Assembly (NCBI GenBank): GCA_049642465.1
Contig: JBAROV010000235.1
Span: 1-28,131 of the forward strand
Source of the DNA: CAWDPQ01 sp049642465
GTDB lineage: Bacteria; Acidobacteriota; Vicinamibacteria; Vicinamibacterales; 2-12-FULL-66-21
Direction of reading: 5' to 3'
Length of the DNA stretch: 28,131 nucleotides
Both the position numbers and the translations under genes were made by a program. Position 1 is the first letter of the stretch, and every line of letters begins with the position of its first letter. Of this stretch, positions 17,168 to 24,363 are shown one piece after another. The notes beneath the pieces were generated by a model. That model saw only the letters and a list, made by a program, of their open reading frames with translations, was not told the DNA's origin and ran no database searches.

Positions 17168-17881
17168 ATGTCGGGCGTGTGCTGGCGCATGGTCGAGGCG
17201 CAACATCGGGTCTCGACCATGAAGCTGGTCGACACGCTCGCGGAGCAAAGCGCCCTCGAATCGCTCGTGGACGCAACGAAGCCGCCGCTGCCTCCGGAGT
17301 GCCGCCACCTCCACTATCTGCAGTCAACCCCTTTTCGATACGGCGCGCCGTACCCGTCAGGGTCTCGCTTCCGCCGGGCGGGATTGACGCCTGGCGTCTT
17401 CTACGCTTCGAAAGCCGCGGCGACGGCCGTCGCGGAGATGGCCTTTCATCGGCTGTTGTTTTTTGCCGACTCGCCCAACACACCATGGCCTGCGGATGCG
17501 GGCGATTACACGGCGTTCTCGGTGCGCTTCAAGACGGCGTCCGGGCTGGATCTCATGGCGGCGCCCTTCGACGCTGCCCGCGCCCGCTGGGCGCATCCGA
17601 TCGACTACGCGCCGTGTCAGACGTTGGCCGATGAGGCGCGCAAGGCCGACGTGGACGTGCTGCGATACCCGTCAGCACGGGATCCGAACGGCGTCAACAT
17701 CGCGCTGCTGGCCTGCCGCGCGTTCGCCGCTCCAGCGCCGCTCGAGCGCCAGACGTGGCGTATCAACCTTAGCTCGTATGGCGCGCGAGCGGTGTGTGAT
17801 TTTCCTGAGGCGCGCCTTGAGTTCGATCGCAAGGCCTTCGCCACCGATCCACGAATCGCCACGCTACGCTGGGAGCGGTGA
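17168..17881 (+). CDS. RES-domain toxin (NAD+-degrading family)
   Basis: A 237-residue RES protein, toxin of the Xre-RES type II system; characterised members degrade NAD+. It begins in the usual way, CWRMVEAQHR, and ATG 17168 is chosen because that start puts this block at the N-terminus, whereas the open frame from 17117 overlaps the antitoxin. Conserved landmarks are FRYG (R57), GSRF (R67), GVFYAS (Y79), AVAEMAFHRL (E90), VLRYPSARDPNGVN (S169, R171, N177). These match the R-E-S residues that name the family, so the toxin looks intact. Confidence 0.88.
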   Translation: MSGVCWRMVEAQHRVSTMKLVDTLAEQSALESLVDATKPPLPPECRHLHYLQSTPFRYGAPYPSGSRFRRAGLTPGVFYASKAAATAVAEMAFHRLLFFADSPNTPWPADAGDYTAFSVRFKTASGLDLMAAPFDAARARWAHPIDYAPCQTLADEARKADVDVLRYPSARDPNGVNIALLACRAFAAPAPLERQTWRINLSSYGARAVCDFPEARLEFDRKAFATDPRIATLRWER

Positions 17882-18024
17882 TTTCGCACCGCGCTCGGCC
17901 CCTCACCCGCAGCCAGGCCCTCCAGCGACACACCTACTGTCCCTCCTTCGAAGGGCAGGCTAGTATTTGCACTGCTCTTCCAGTCCGCGTGCGATGACGG
18001 TGAGCAGCGAAAGGGGCAGTCTGA

Positions 18025-20238
18025 ATGTCAGCGACTAAAGCCCGGAGCGATCGGGTGGCAAGTATTTCAGCTGCTGCTTTCACATTTGCGCTGACGGTCG
18101 CAAGTTTCGCGCAACAACCCGCGTCGCCACCCAATCCCAATGCCGCCGCGACGGCGGCCGACCACAAGGACATGATGGAGCAGCTCGGCATCAGGCGGCT
18201 TCGCCCGGGTCCGAGCGGCAACGAGTCGGCCCCCAACCACGCAAATTACGACGAAGCGCTCGCGAATCCGTACCCGAAGCTCCCCGATCCACTCACGCTC
18301 AAGAACGGAAGGAAAGTCACGAGTGCGGAGGTCTGGTGGAAACAGCGCCGGCCCGAAATCGTCGAGGACTTCGATCGCGAGGTGCTCGGGCGGGTGCCGA
18401 AAAACGTACCTGACGTCGCGTGGCGCGTAAACCGCACGGAGCAGTTCGACGTTGGCGGTCGACGAGTGATCGGAAAGGAATTGGTTGGAGCGGTGGATAA
18501 CTCGGCGTATCCGGATATCGCCGTCGAAATCCAGATGACGCTCGTGACACCCGCCCGGGCGAGCAAGCCGGTGCCGGTGATGATGATGTTTGGAGGCCGC
18601 TCCGGCATGCCGTCGGCGCCAGGCGCACCACCGGCCGCCGCGCGTGGATTCGGTCCGGGCCGCGGTGGCCCTGGAGGCGCATTTCAGTCCCCCGCCGATC
18701 CTCCGGCCATCGAGCAGCTGATTGCAGACGGCTGGGGATACGCGACGATCAGCCCCGCCAGCATTCAAGCGGACAACGGCGCGGGACTGACGAAAGGCAT
18801 CATTGGTCTCGTCAACAAAGGCCAGCGGCGCCGCCCGGACGACTGGGGTTCGCTCCGCGCATGGGCGTGGGGCGCGTCGCGCGGGCTCGACTACCTCGAG
18901 ACAGACAAGGCGGTGGATGCGAAGAAAGTGGGGATTGAAGGTGTTTCGCGCTTCGGCAAGGCCGCGCTCGTGACGATGGCCTACGACCAGCGGTTTGCGG
19001 TGGTCCTGATTGGCTCGTCAGGTGAGGGCGGGGCCAAATTGCACCGCCGAAATTTTGGCGAGGCAGTCGAGAACCTCACAGGGTCGGGTGAGTATCACTG
19101 GATGGCCGGGAACTTCCTCAAATATGGAACCGAGGAATCCGTTTTCGGACGCAAAACTGCAGCGGACATTCCGGTCGACGCGCACGAATTGCTGGCGCTC
19201 TGCGCCCCCCGGCTCACGTTCGTCAGCTACGGCATCCCCGAGCGTGGCGACGCAAAATGGCTCGACCAGCAGGGGAGTTACATGGCAGCCGTTGCGGCGC
19301 AGCCGGTATTCAGACTGCTCGGCGCCAAGGATCTTGGCGTGTCGGACGATTACACGAAAGAGAAGATGCCACCGGTCAACGCCGGTGTACTCGAAGGTCA
19401 GCTCGCCTGGCGGCAGCACGACGGCGGGCACACCGACGGCCCGAATTGGAAGTACTTCATTCCGTGGGCAGACAGGTTCCTGAAGCACTCACGAGAGGAA
19501 CCAGACAACGGCCCTGCAGATCGAGGAGTCCCGCGCACTGACGCGAATTCCATCATCGCGCACGCCCAACTGCTGGAGAAGGCGAAGCTAGGGAAGATCG
19601 ACATCTATTTCGTCGGCGACTCGATCGTACGGCGCTGGGGGGCGCTCGACTACCCGGAGCTGCTGGAGAACTGGAAGCAGAACTTCCATGGATGGAACGC
19701 CGCGAACTTTGGCTGGGGTGCGGACCGCACGCAGAACATCCTGTGGCGTCTGGAGCACGGCGAGCTCGATGGCGTGAACCCGAAGGTCATCGTCGTGCTG
19801 GCCGGCACGAACAATGTCGGGGCGCAGCCGCGTGACGAGCAGACCATCGCTGAAATTGCCCGCGGCATCAAAGCCATCCTCGAGGCATGTCAGAGCAAAG
19901 CGCCGAATGCCAGCATCGTCCTCACGGCTGTGTTCCCGCGCGATGACAATCCGGCCGTGATGCGGACGATCGACCGCCTCAACCAGCAGCTCGCGACGTT
20001 TGCCGACGGCACCCGAGTACGCTTCCTGAATGTGAACGATCGGTTTTCGGACGAAAAGGGTGGGCTCGTCGAAGGCGTAATGAACGAGCGCGACAAGCTG
20101 CATCCGACGATTAAGGGTTACCAGATCTGGGCGGACGCCCTGAAGCCGATTTTCCGCGAATTGCTTGGTCCGCCGGCGACGACGGATCTGGCGCCGCCTC
20201 CCACTGGCGATCCCGGCGCAGCCGGCCGTATCCGGTGA
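18025..20238 (+). CDS. Two-domain esterase: CE15-type glucuronoyl esterase fused to an SGNH hydrolase
   Basis: A 737-residue exported protein. Signal peptide about 1-30. Residues about 85-490 are an alpha/beta hydrolase of the glucuronoyl methylesterase (CE15) group: nucleophile S308 in GVSRFGKAA (family GCSRxGKxA), acid E334 in SSGEGG, H469 in HDGGHTDG. CE15 enzymes cleave lignin-glucuronoxylan esters. A Gly/Pro/Ala-rich insertion (about 192-222) interrupts the N-terminal part. Residues about 524-715 are an SGNH/GDSL hydrolase: FVGDSIVRRWG (S533), NFGWGADRT (G563), LAGTNN (N596/N597) and DKLHP (D690, H693), likely an acetyl-esterase. Both catalytic sets look complete. The start has GAAAGGGGC upstream. 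The adjoining metallohydrolase begins 38 bp downstream and may be co-transcribed. Confidence 0.85.
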   Translation: MSATKARSDRVASISAAAFTFALTVASFAQQPASPPNPNAAATAADHKDMMEQLGIRRLRPGPSGNESAPNHANYDEALANPYPKLPDPLTLKNGRKVTSAEVWWKQRRPEIVEDFDREVLGRVPKNVPDVAWRVNRTEQFDVGGRRVIGKELVGAVDNSAYPDIAVEIQMTLVTPARASKPVPVMMMFGGRSGMPSAPGAPPAAARGFGPGRGGPGGAFQSPADPPAIEQLIADGWGYATISPASIQADNGAGLTKGIIGLVNKGQRRRPDDWGSLRAWAWGASRGLDYLETDKAVDAKKVGIEGVSRFGKAALVTMAYDQRFAVVLIGSSGEGGAKLHRRNFGEAVENLTGSGEYHWMAGNFLKYGTEESVFGRKTAADIPVDAHELLALCAPRLTFVSYGIPERGDAKWLDQQGSYMAAVAAQPVFRLLGAKDLGVSDDYTKEKMPPVNAGVLEGQLAWRQHDGGHTDGPNWKYFIPWADRFLKHSREEPDNGPADRGVPRTDANSIIAHAQLLEKAKLGKIDIYFVGDSIVRRWGALDYPELLENWKQNFHGWNAANFGWGADRTQNILWRLEHGELDGVNPKVIVVLAGTNNVGAQPRDEQTIAEIARGIKAILEACQSKAPNASIVLTAVFPRDDNPAVMRTIDRLNQQLATFADGTRVRFLNVNDRFSDEKGGLVEGVMNERDKLHPTIKGYQIWADALKPIFRELLGPPATTDLAPPPTGDPGAAGRIR

Positions 20239-20276
20239 GGCGCCTCGGGCGCTGAGGCAAAGGTATCGTTACTGCG

Positions 20277-22340
20277 ATGAAGCCCACCCGCTCCGGCATC
20301 ATCGGACTGCTCCCGCTGATCCTCGTGGCCTTGCAGTCCGCCACAGCGCCCGATCTGATCATCACCGAGCGAATGCATCACTTGCGTTCCGGCGAAGCAC
20401 GAGAGTGGGCCGAGTTTGCCGAGCGGGCCGAGGGCGCCGAGCTGGTGCTCCGGTTCCAGGCGAAGCCCAACGAGGCTGAACAGACGCTGCGGCTGCGGCA
20501 TCGGGATCTGAAGCAGCCCTGGCTGGCGCTGTTGAACGGCAAGGAGATCGCGCGCCTGCCCCTGGACGAGGCAGACACCATCACCTATTGGGCCGTCCCA
20601 GCAGGATCGCTGAAAGAAGGCACGAACGAGCTGCGGATTCGCTGTAACAGCCGCGCGTCCGATGACGTGCTGATCGGACAGGCGACGCTGATCGGCCGGC
20701 CCAGGGAGCAGGTACTGTCGGAGGCCACGGTGGACGTGTCGGTGTACGAAGAGCCGCGCGGACGGGCGACGCCGAGCCGTATCACGGTGGTCGACGAGAA
20801 CGGGACATTGGTCTCGCTCGGGAACGTGTCCGCCCTGCAGCAGGCGGTCAGGCCTGGAGTGGTCTACAGCGGCGGCAGCGCCGTTCGACTGAAGTTGCCG
20901 ACAGGCCGGTATGTCATCTACGCGGGGAGGGGTTTCGAGTACAGCGTGGCGAGCGTAACTGTCGATGTCGCGAGAGGTTCCACCACGTCGCGGCGGCTGA
21001 CCATCCGGCGCGAGGTGGACACGGACGGTTGGGCGGCCATGGACACGCACATGCACACGGGGACATTCGCACGGCATGGCGATGCGTCCGTCGATGAGCG
21101 CATGCTGACGATTGCGGGGGAAGGCATCGAGCTTCCCGTGTCGACCGAACACAACATGCGCGTCGCGTTCGATGCGCGCGCGGCAGGCGCGCCCGGGCTT
21201 TTCACTCCAATCGTGGGAAGCGAGGTGACCACTCCCTCGCTCGGCCATTTCAATGTATTTCCGATCGCATCGGCAAACGAGATCGATCAGCGCGCGAAGG
21301 ATTGGACACGGCTCCGAGAGACGATCGCGAGCGCGGCTTCGGGGCCGGTCATCGTGTTGAACCACGGGCGGGACCTGCACGGCGGTTTTCGGCCGCTCGG
21401 GCGAGCGCGCCACATCAGCGTCGCAGGGGAAGACCTCGAGGGCTGGTCGCTGCCCGCCAATGCCATGGAGGTCGTGAACTCGGGAGCCGTGATGACCGAC
21501 GCGTTGGCGCTGGCGCGCGACTGGATGGGCATGCTCAATCGCGGACTGATCCTCACACCCGTGGGGGCCAGCGATTCGCACGACGTGTCGAGATATATCG
21601 TCGGGCAGGGGCGCACGTACGTCCGATGCGACGATCGCGACCCCGGCCGAATCGATCTGACGCAGGCGATCGACCGCGTCCGGCGTGGGCACGTCATGGT
21701 CAGCTATGGATTGCTGGCCGAGATAGATGTGGACGGGAAAGGCCCCGGTGAGATGGTGCATGCCAGGAACGCGCTCGACGTGCGGATCCGCGTGAAGGGA
21801 CCTGGCTGGACCCGCGCGCAGCGAGTGGCGCTGTACGTCAACGGCGTAAAAGTCCGTGAGGAGGAGGTCGAAAAGGGAACTACCGCCGGCGTGAAGTGGC
21901 TGGCAACCTGGCGGCTGCCCGCGCCCTCCCACGACGTGCACCTGGTCGCCATTGCGAGTGGGCCGGGGATTGCAGCGCCCTATTGGCCGACCGCAAAGCC
22001 GTATCAGCCCACGTCTATTGAGTTCACGCCCTATGTGCTCGGATTGAGCGGCGCCGTCTTCGTCGATGCGGACGGAAGCGGAAAGTTCGAGAGCGCCTTC
22101 GAGTACGCCCGACGCGAAGTATCGGCGGCGACCGACGAACGGGCGCTGGTTGCGAGGCTCGGCTCGTACGACATGGCCGTCGCAATACAGGCGGCAAGCC
22201 TGTTGCGCGTCCGGGATCCCGCCGCCTTCGAATCGAGAATCCGCTCGATGATCCAGGCGGCGCCGGCACACGTGGCCAAGGGACTCACGGCGTATCTGGA
22301 TGCGTGGAAGGAGAGCCACGACGGGGCTGGCGCTCGCTGA
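20277..22340 (+). CDS. Exported CehA/McbA-family metallohydrolase (PHP fold)
   Basis: A 687-residue protein with a signal peptide (residues about 1-22). The first 245 residues are beta-rich with no catalytic motif. The PHP-like metal site follows: MDTHMHTG (D256, H258, H260) and STEHN (E291, H292), then GSEVTTPSLGHFN, LNHGRD and GASDSHD, the order expected for CehA/McbA-type enzymes (named after carbaryl hydrolases). The residues expected for metal binding are present; the natural substrate is not known. It follows the two-domain esterase by 38 bp, without a strong Shine-Dalgarno. Its last 56 bp overlap the antisense 3' end of the histidine kinase gene. Confidence 0.82.
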   Translation: MKPTRSGIIGLLPLILVALQSATAPDLIITERMHHLRSGEAREWAEFAERAEGAELVLRFQAKPNEAEQTLRLRHRDLKQPWLALLNGKEIARLPLDEADTITYWAVPAGSLKEGTNELRIRCNSRASDDVLIGQATLIGRPREQVLSEATVDVSVYEEPRGRATPSRITVVDENGTLVSLGNVSALQQAVRPGVVYSGGSAVRLKLPTGRYVIYAGRGFEYSVASVTVDVARGSTTSRRLTIRREVDTDGWAAMDTHMHTGTFARHGDASVDERMLTIAGEGIELPVSTEHNMRVAFDARAAGAPGLFTPIVGSEVTTPSLGHFNVFPIASANEIDQRAKDWTRLRETIASAASGPVIVLNHGRDLHGGFRPLGRARHISVAGEDLEGWSLPANAMEVVNSGAVMTDALALARDWMGMLNRGLILTPVGASDSHDVSRYIVGQGRTYVRCDDRDPGRIDLTQAIDRVRRGHVMVSYGLLAEIDVDGKGPGEMVHARNALDVRIRVKGPGWTRAQRVALYVNGVKVREEEVEKGTTAGVKWLATWRLPAPSHDVHLVAIASGPGIAAPYWPTAKPYQPTSIEFTPYVLGLSGAVFVDADGSGKFESAFEYARREVSAATDERALVARLGSYDMAVAIQAASLLRVRDPAAFESRIRSMIQAAPAHVAKGLTAYLDAWKESHDGAGAR

Positions 22341-23409
22341 TCGCGTCGCCGGTCGAACCTCTGACGAGTGGCAGCCGGACGATGAATCGTTCCTCTTCAG
22401 CCGCCCACACCGCGGCACGGCCGGTCGCGATCCGAAACCGCTCCCTGAGGTTCGCGAGACCCATGCCGGTCGTGCGTGCCGTTTTCGGCCCGGGCCGGAC
22501 CGTGTTCTCGAAAATCAATGTCGTGTCCTCGACGCGGACGCGAATGTGCAGCTGAAGCTCCGGCGCGACGGTGTTGTGTTTCAGCGCGTTCTGAAACAGC
22601 TCCGCCAGCGAAACGGGAGGGAGGAGCAGTTGGTGCGCGTCCTCGGGCTCGATTGTGACGTCGAGCCGAACGCCCCCGCCATAGCGGATGTCGGCCAGAG
22701 CCCGGTGCCGTTCGAGCGCCTCGAGCTCGTCGGCGAGGGGTACGAGTGCCCGGCCACGACACTCGAGGACGTATCGATATGTGGCGCTCAGAGTTCGTAT
22801 GAACCATGGGGCCGCTTCACTCCGCTGCTCGATCAGGTGTGCGAGCGCGTTCAGGTTGTTGAACAGGAAGTGCGGATCGACCTCTCGTCCGAGACTCTCG
22901 AGCTCGGCCTCGAGCCGTGCTCGTTCGAAGCGGGCGCTGCGCAGCCGGTCGCTTTCCCAGTCCCGGAGGAGGAACACCGTCTCGTAGACATGGGTAATGG
23001 CCACCACGAGGGCGACGACGGCGAAGAGAGCCGTGGCCAGCGCGTACTGGCGCGTCCCCGTATCTCCGGTCGCTTCGCGCCAGAGCCAGAGAAGCACGGC
23101 GGCAACGGGGATGGTGTAGAGGCTGATTACCACCAGCAGCAGGACAAGCCGACTCCAGGGCCGTAGCAGCCAGTCCTCGCGGCGCGGCAAACGGAAGTAC
23201 AGTCGCCGATTTCCCTCCCAGACAAAGAAGGCCACCAGAGCGAACCATGCGTACGAAGCGACCAGTGCGCCGATCGAATGCTGCGAGTGATCGATCAGGC
23301 CAGACAGGTTGGCGACGAGCGCGCCGAGAATCGGGCTCGCCAGCAGTCGCGGCCAGAAGTCGTGGATCTCGCGCGGATTGACTCTCGTCCCGGCTCTGCC
23401 GTCGTCCAT
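22285..23409 (-). CDS. LytS/YehU-type sensor histidine kinase
   Basis: A 374-residue membrane kinase. Four hydrophobic segments (around 25-40, 48-65, 87-110 and 122-145) precede a coiled region (150-175). The catalytic part is the His_kinase (PF06580) type: VDPHFLFNNLNAL with phospho-acceptor H180, LFQNALKHN (271-279) as N-box and TGMGLANLRERF (314-325) as G-box. These kinases normally pair with a LytTR response regulator, but none is found in this window. The last residues are Pro/Ser/Arg-rich and are encoded in the antisense overlap with the CehA/McbA gene. DUF4870-like gene 23509-23901 lies 99 bp upstream on the same strand. Confidence 0.85.
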   Translation of the reverse strand: MDDGRAGTRVNPREIHDFWPRLLASPILGALVANLSGLIDHSQHSIGALVASYAWFALVAFFVWEGNRRLYFRLPRREDWLLRPWSRLVLLLVVISLYTIPVAAVLLWLWREATGDTGTRQYALATALFAVVALVVAITHVYETVFLLRDWESDRLRSARFERARLEAELESLGREVDPHFLFNNLNALAHLIEQRSEAAPWFIRTLSATYRYVLECRGRALVPLADELEALERHRALADIRYGGGVRLDVTIEPEDAHQLLLPPVSLAELFQNALKHNTVAPELQLHIRVRVEDTTLIFENTVRPGPKTARTTGMGLANLRERFRIATGRAAVWAAEEERFIVRLPLVRGSTGDAISERQPRRGSPSTHPDTP

Positions 23410-23508
23410 CCCGCGCTAACGGTATCAGCGAACCCGACGGTGGCTAATGGAATGGGACCGATGGGGTGACGAACGAGAGGGCGCCGACTGGTCGGACCGC
23501 CGTGGCCG

Positions 23509-23901
23509 TTAGATGTACATCGGACGCCCGTCTTTGAGCGCGAGCCATCCGCGAGCGATTCGATAGATGAACCAGATTCCAACAAACGCGAGCGGCAGCC
23601 ACGCGATCAGAATGCCGATGCCCAGCGTTCCGACGATGAATAGAATGCAGAGGCCGACCCACAGCAAGCCGTACCAGAACGTGCGAATCTGCCAGCGGAA
23701 GTGCGACTCGAGCCAGGTGCCGCGGACATCGCCCCGCTTCACATAATTCAAAATCACGGCGATGATGGACGGCCAGCCGAAGAGAAACGCCCCAACGACA
23801 GTGGCGGCGCCGAGGATCCCCATCAAGAGACTGAGCGCGTGCAGGGCATAGATTCCCTGCGTCCAGTTGAACAGCGGACCGTCGGTGGTGTGGGTGGTCA
23901 T
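23509..23901 (-). CDS. Small membrane protein, DUF4870-like
   Basis: A 130-residue protein with three or four hydrophobic segments (about 14-30, 32-52, 74-95 and 92-120) and a short polar start. It resembles DUF4870-family membrane proteins, of unknown function. Several upstream starts are in frame (ATG 23958, ATG 23943, the latter preceded by GGGGCAGG); ATG 23901 was chosen because the residues before it look unlike a membrane protein start. It is divergent from padR and shares the 126-bp region with it, so the palindrome at 23988-24012 could affect both genes. Confidence 0.65.
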   Translation of the reverse strand: MTTHTTDGPLFNWTQGIYALHALSLLMGILGAATVVGAFLFGWPSIIAVILNYVKRGDVRGTWLESHFRWQIRTFWYGLLWVGLCILFIVGTLGIGILIAWLPLAFVGIWFIYRIARGWLALKDGRPMYI

Positions 23902-23987
23902 CGAGACGCTCGCACTCCGGAAGACGAGGGCAAATCGTAACATCCTGCCCCAAAGCAAACCTCCCGGCTGGCTTTTCCGTCTAAACC

Positions 23988-24012
23988 CATTACCAAGAAT
24001 GTCTGGGTAATG
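23988..24012. promoter_or_regulatory. Candidate PadR operator palindrome
   Basis: CATTACC (23988-23994) and GGTAATG (24006-24012) form a 7-bp perfect inverted repeat with an 11-bp spacer, ending 15 bp before the padR start. An autoregulatory PadR site is expected at such a position; its binding is inferred only from location and symmetry. Confidence 0.45.
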
Positions 24013-24027
24013 CGGCCTCCTTAATTA

Positions 24028-24363
24028 ATGTTGCCCCTGAAGCCCCCGAACGCGCTCCTCCACGGCACGCTGGACGCCTTGATTCTCAAGACGTTAGAGC
24101 GAGGCCCCCGCCACGGCTACGCGATCGCCAGATTCATTGAGGACACCACTGGCGAGGCGGTGCTCATCGAAGAAGGGTCCTTGTATCCCGCGCTCTATCG
24201 GATGGAGCGGCGGGGCTGGGTGGAGGCCGAGTGGGGGACGTCCGAACTCGGGCGGCGAGCGAAGCTCTACCGGCTCACCGATGCCGGTCGCGAGCAGCTG
24301 GCCGCCGAACTGGCGAGCTGGCGCCGGTTCTCGGCGGGTGTGGCGAAGGTCTTTGCCACGTGA
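24028..24363 (+). CDS. PadR-family transcriptional regulator linked to the duplicated permease
   Basis: A 111-residue winged-helix regulator of the PadR family. Recognition pieces are LILKTLERGPRHGYAI (about 19-34), EEGSLYPALYRMERRGWV (about 48-65) and RLTDAGREQL (86-95). Its TGA (24361-24363) overlaps the GTG start of the permease in GTGA, so both are translated together. This gene order fits the acidobacterial PadR (padR_acidobact, TIGR03433) next to an ADOP permease. The start ATG 24028 has no evident Shine-Dalgarno. It probably represses its own operon. Confidence 0.9.
   Translation: MLPLKPPNALLHGTLDALILKTLERGPRHGYAIARFIEDTTGEAVLIEEGSLYPALYRMERRGWVEAEWGTSELGRRAKLYRLTDAGREQLAAELASWRRFSAGVAKVFAT

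Noticed and set aside
20118..22418. A 766-codon minus-strand open frame across the CehA/McbA-type gene
   Set aside because: It has no recognisable motif, is rich in Arg/Pro/His, and is the antisense of a gene with a clear PHP metal site. High GC content creates such shadows.
24231..24359. Upstream extension of the duplicated permease
   Set aside because: It overlaps padR in another frame and has no ADOP-like content; GTG 24360 gives the expected N-terminus.
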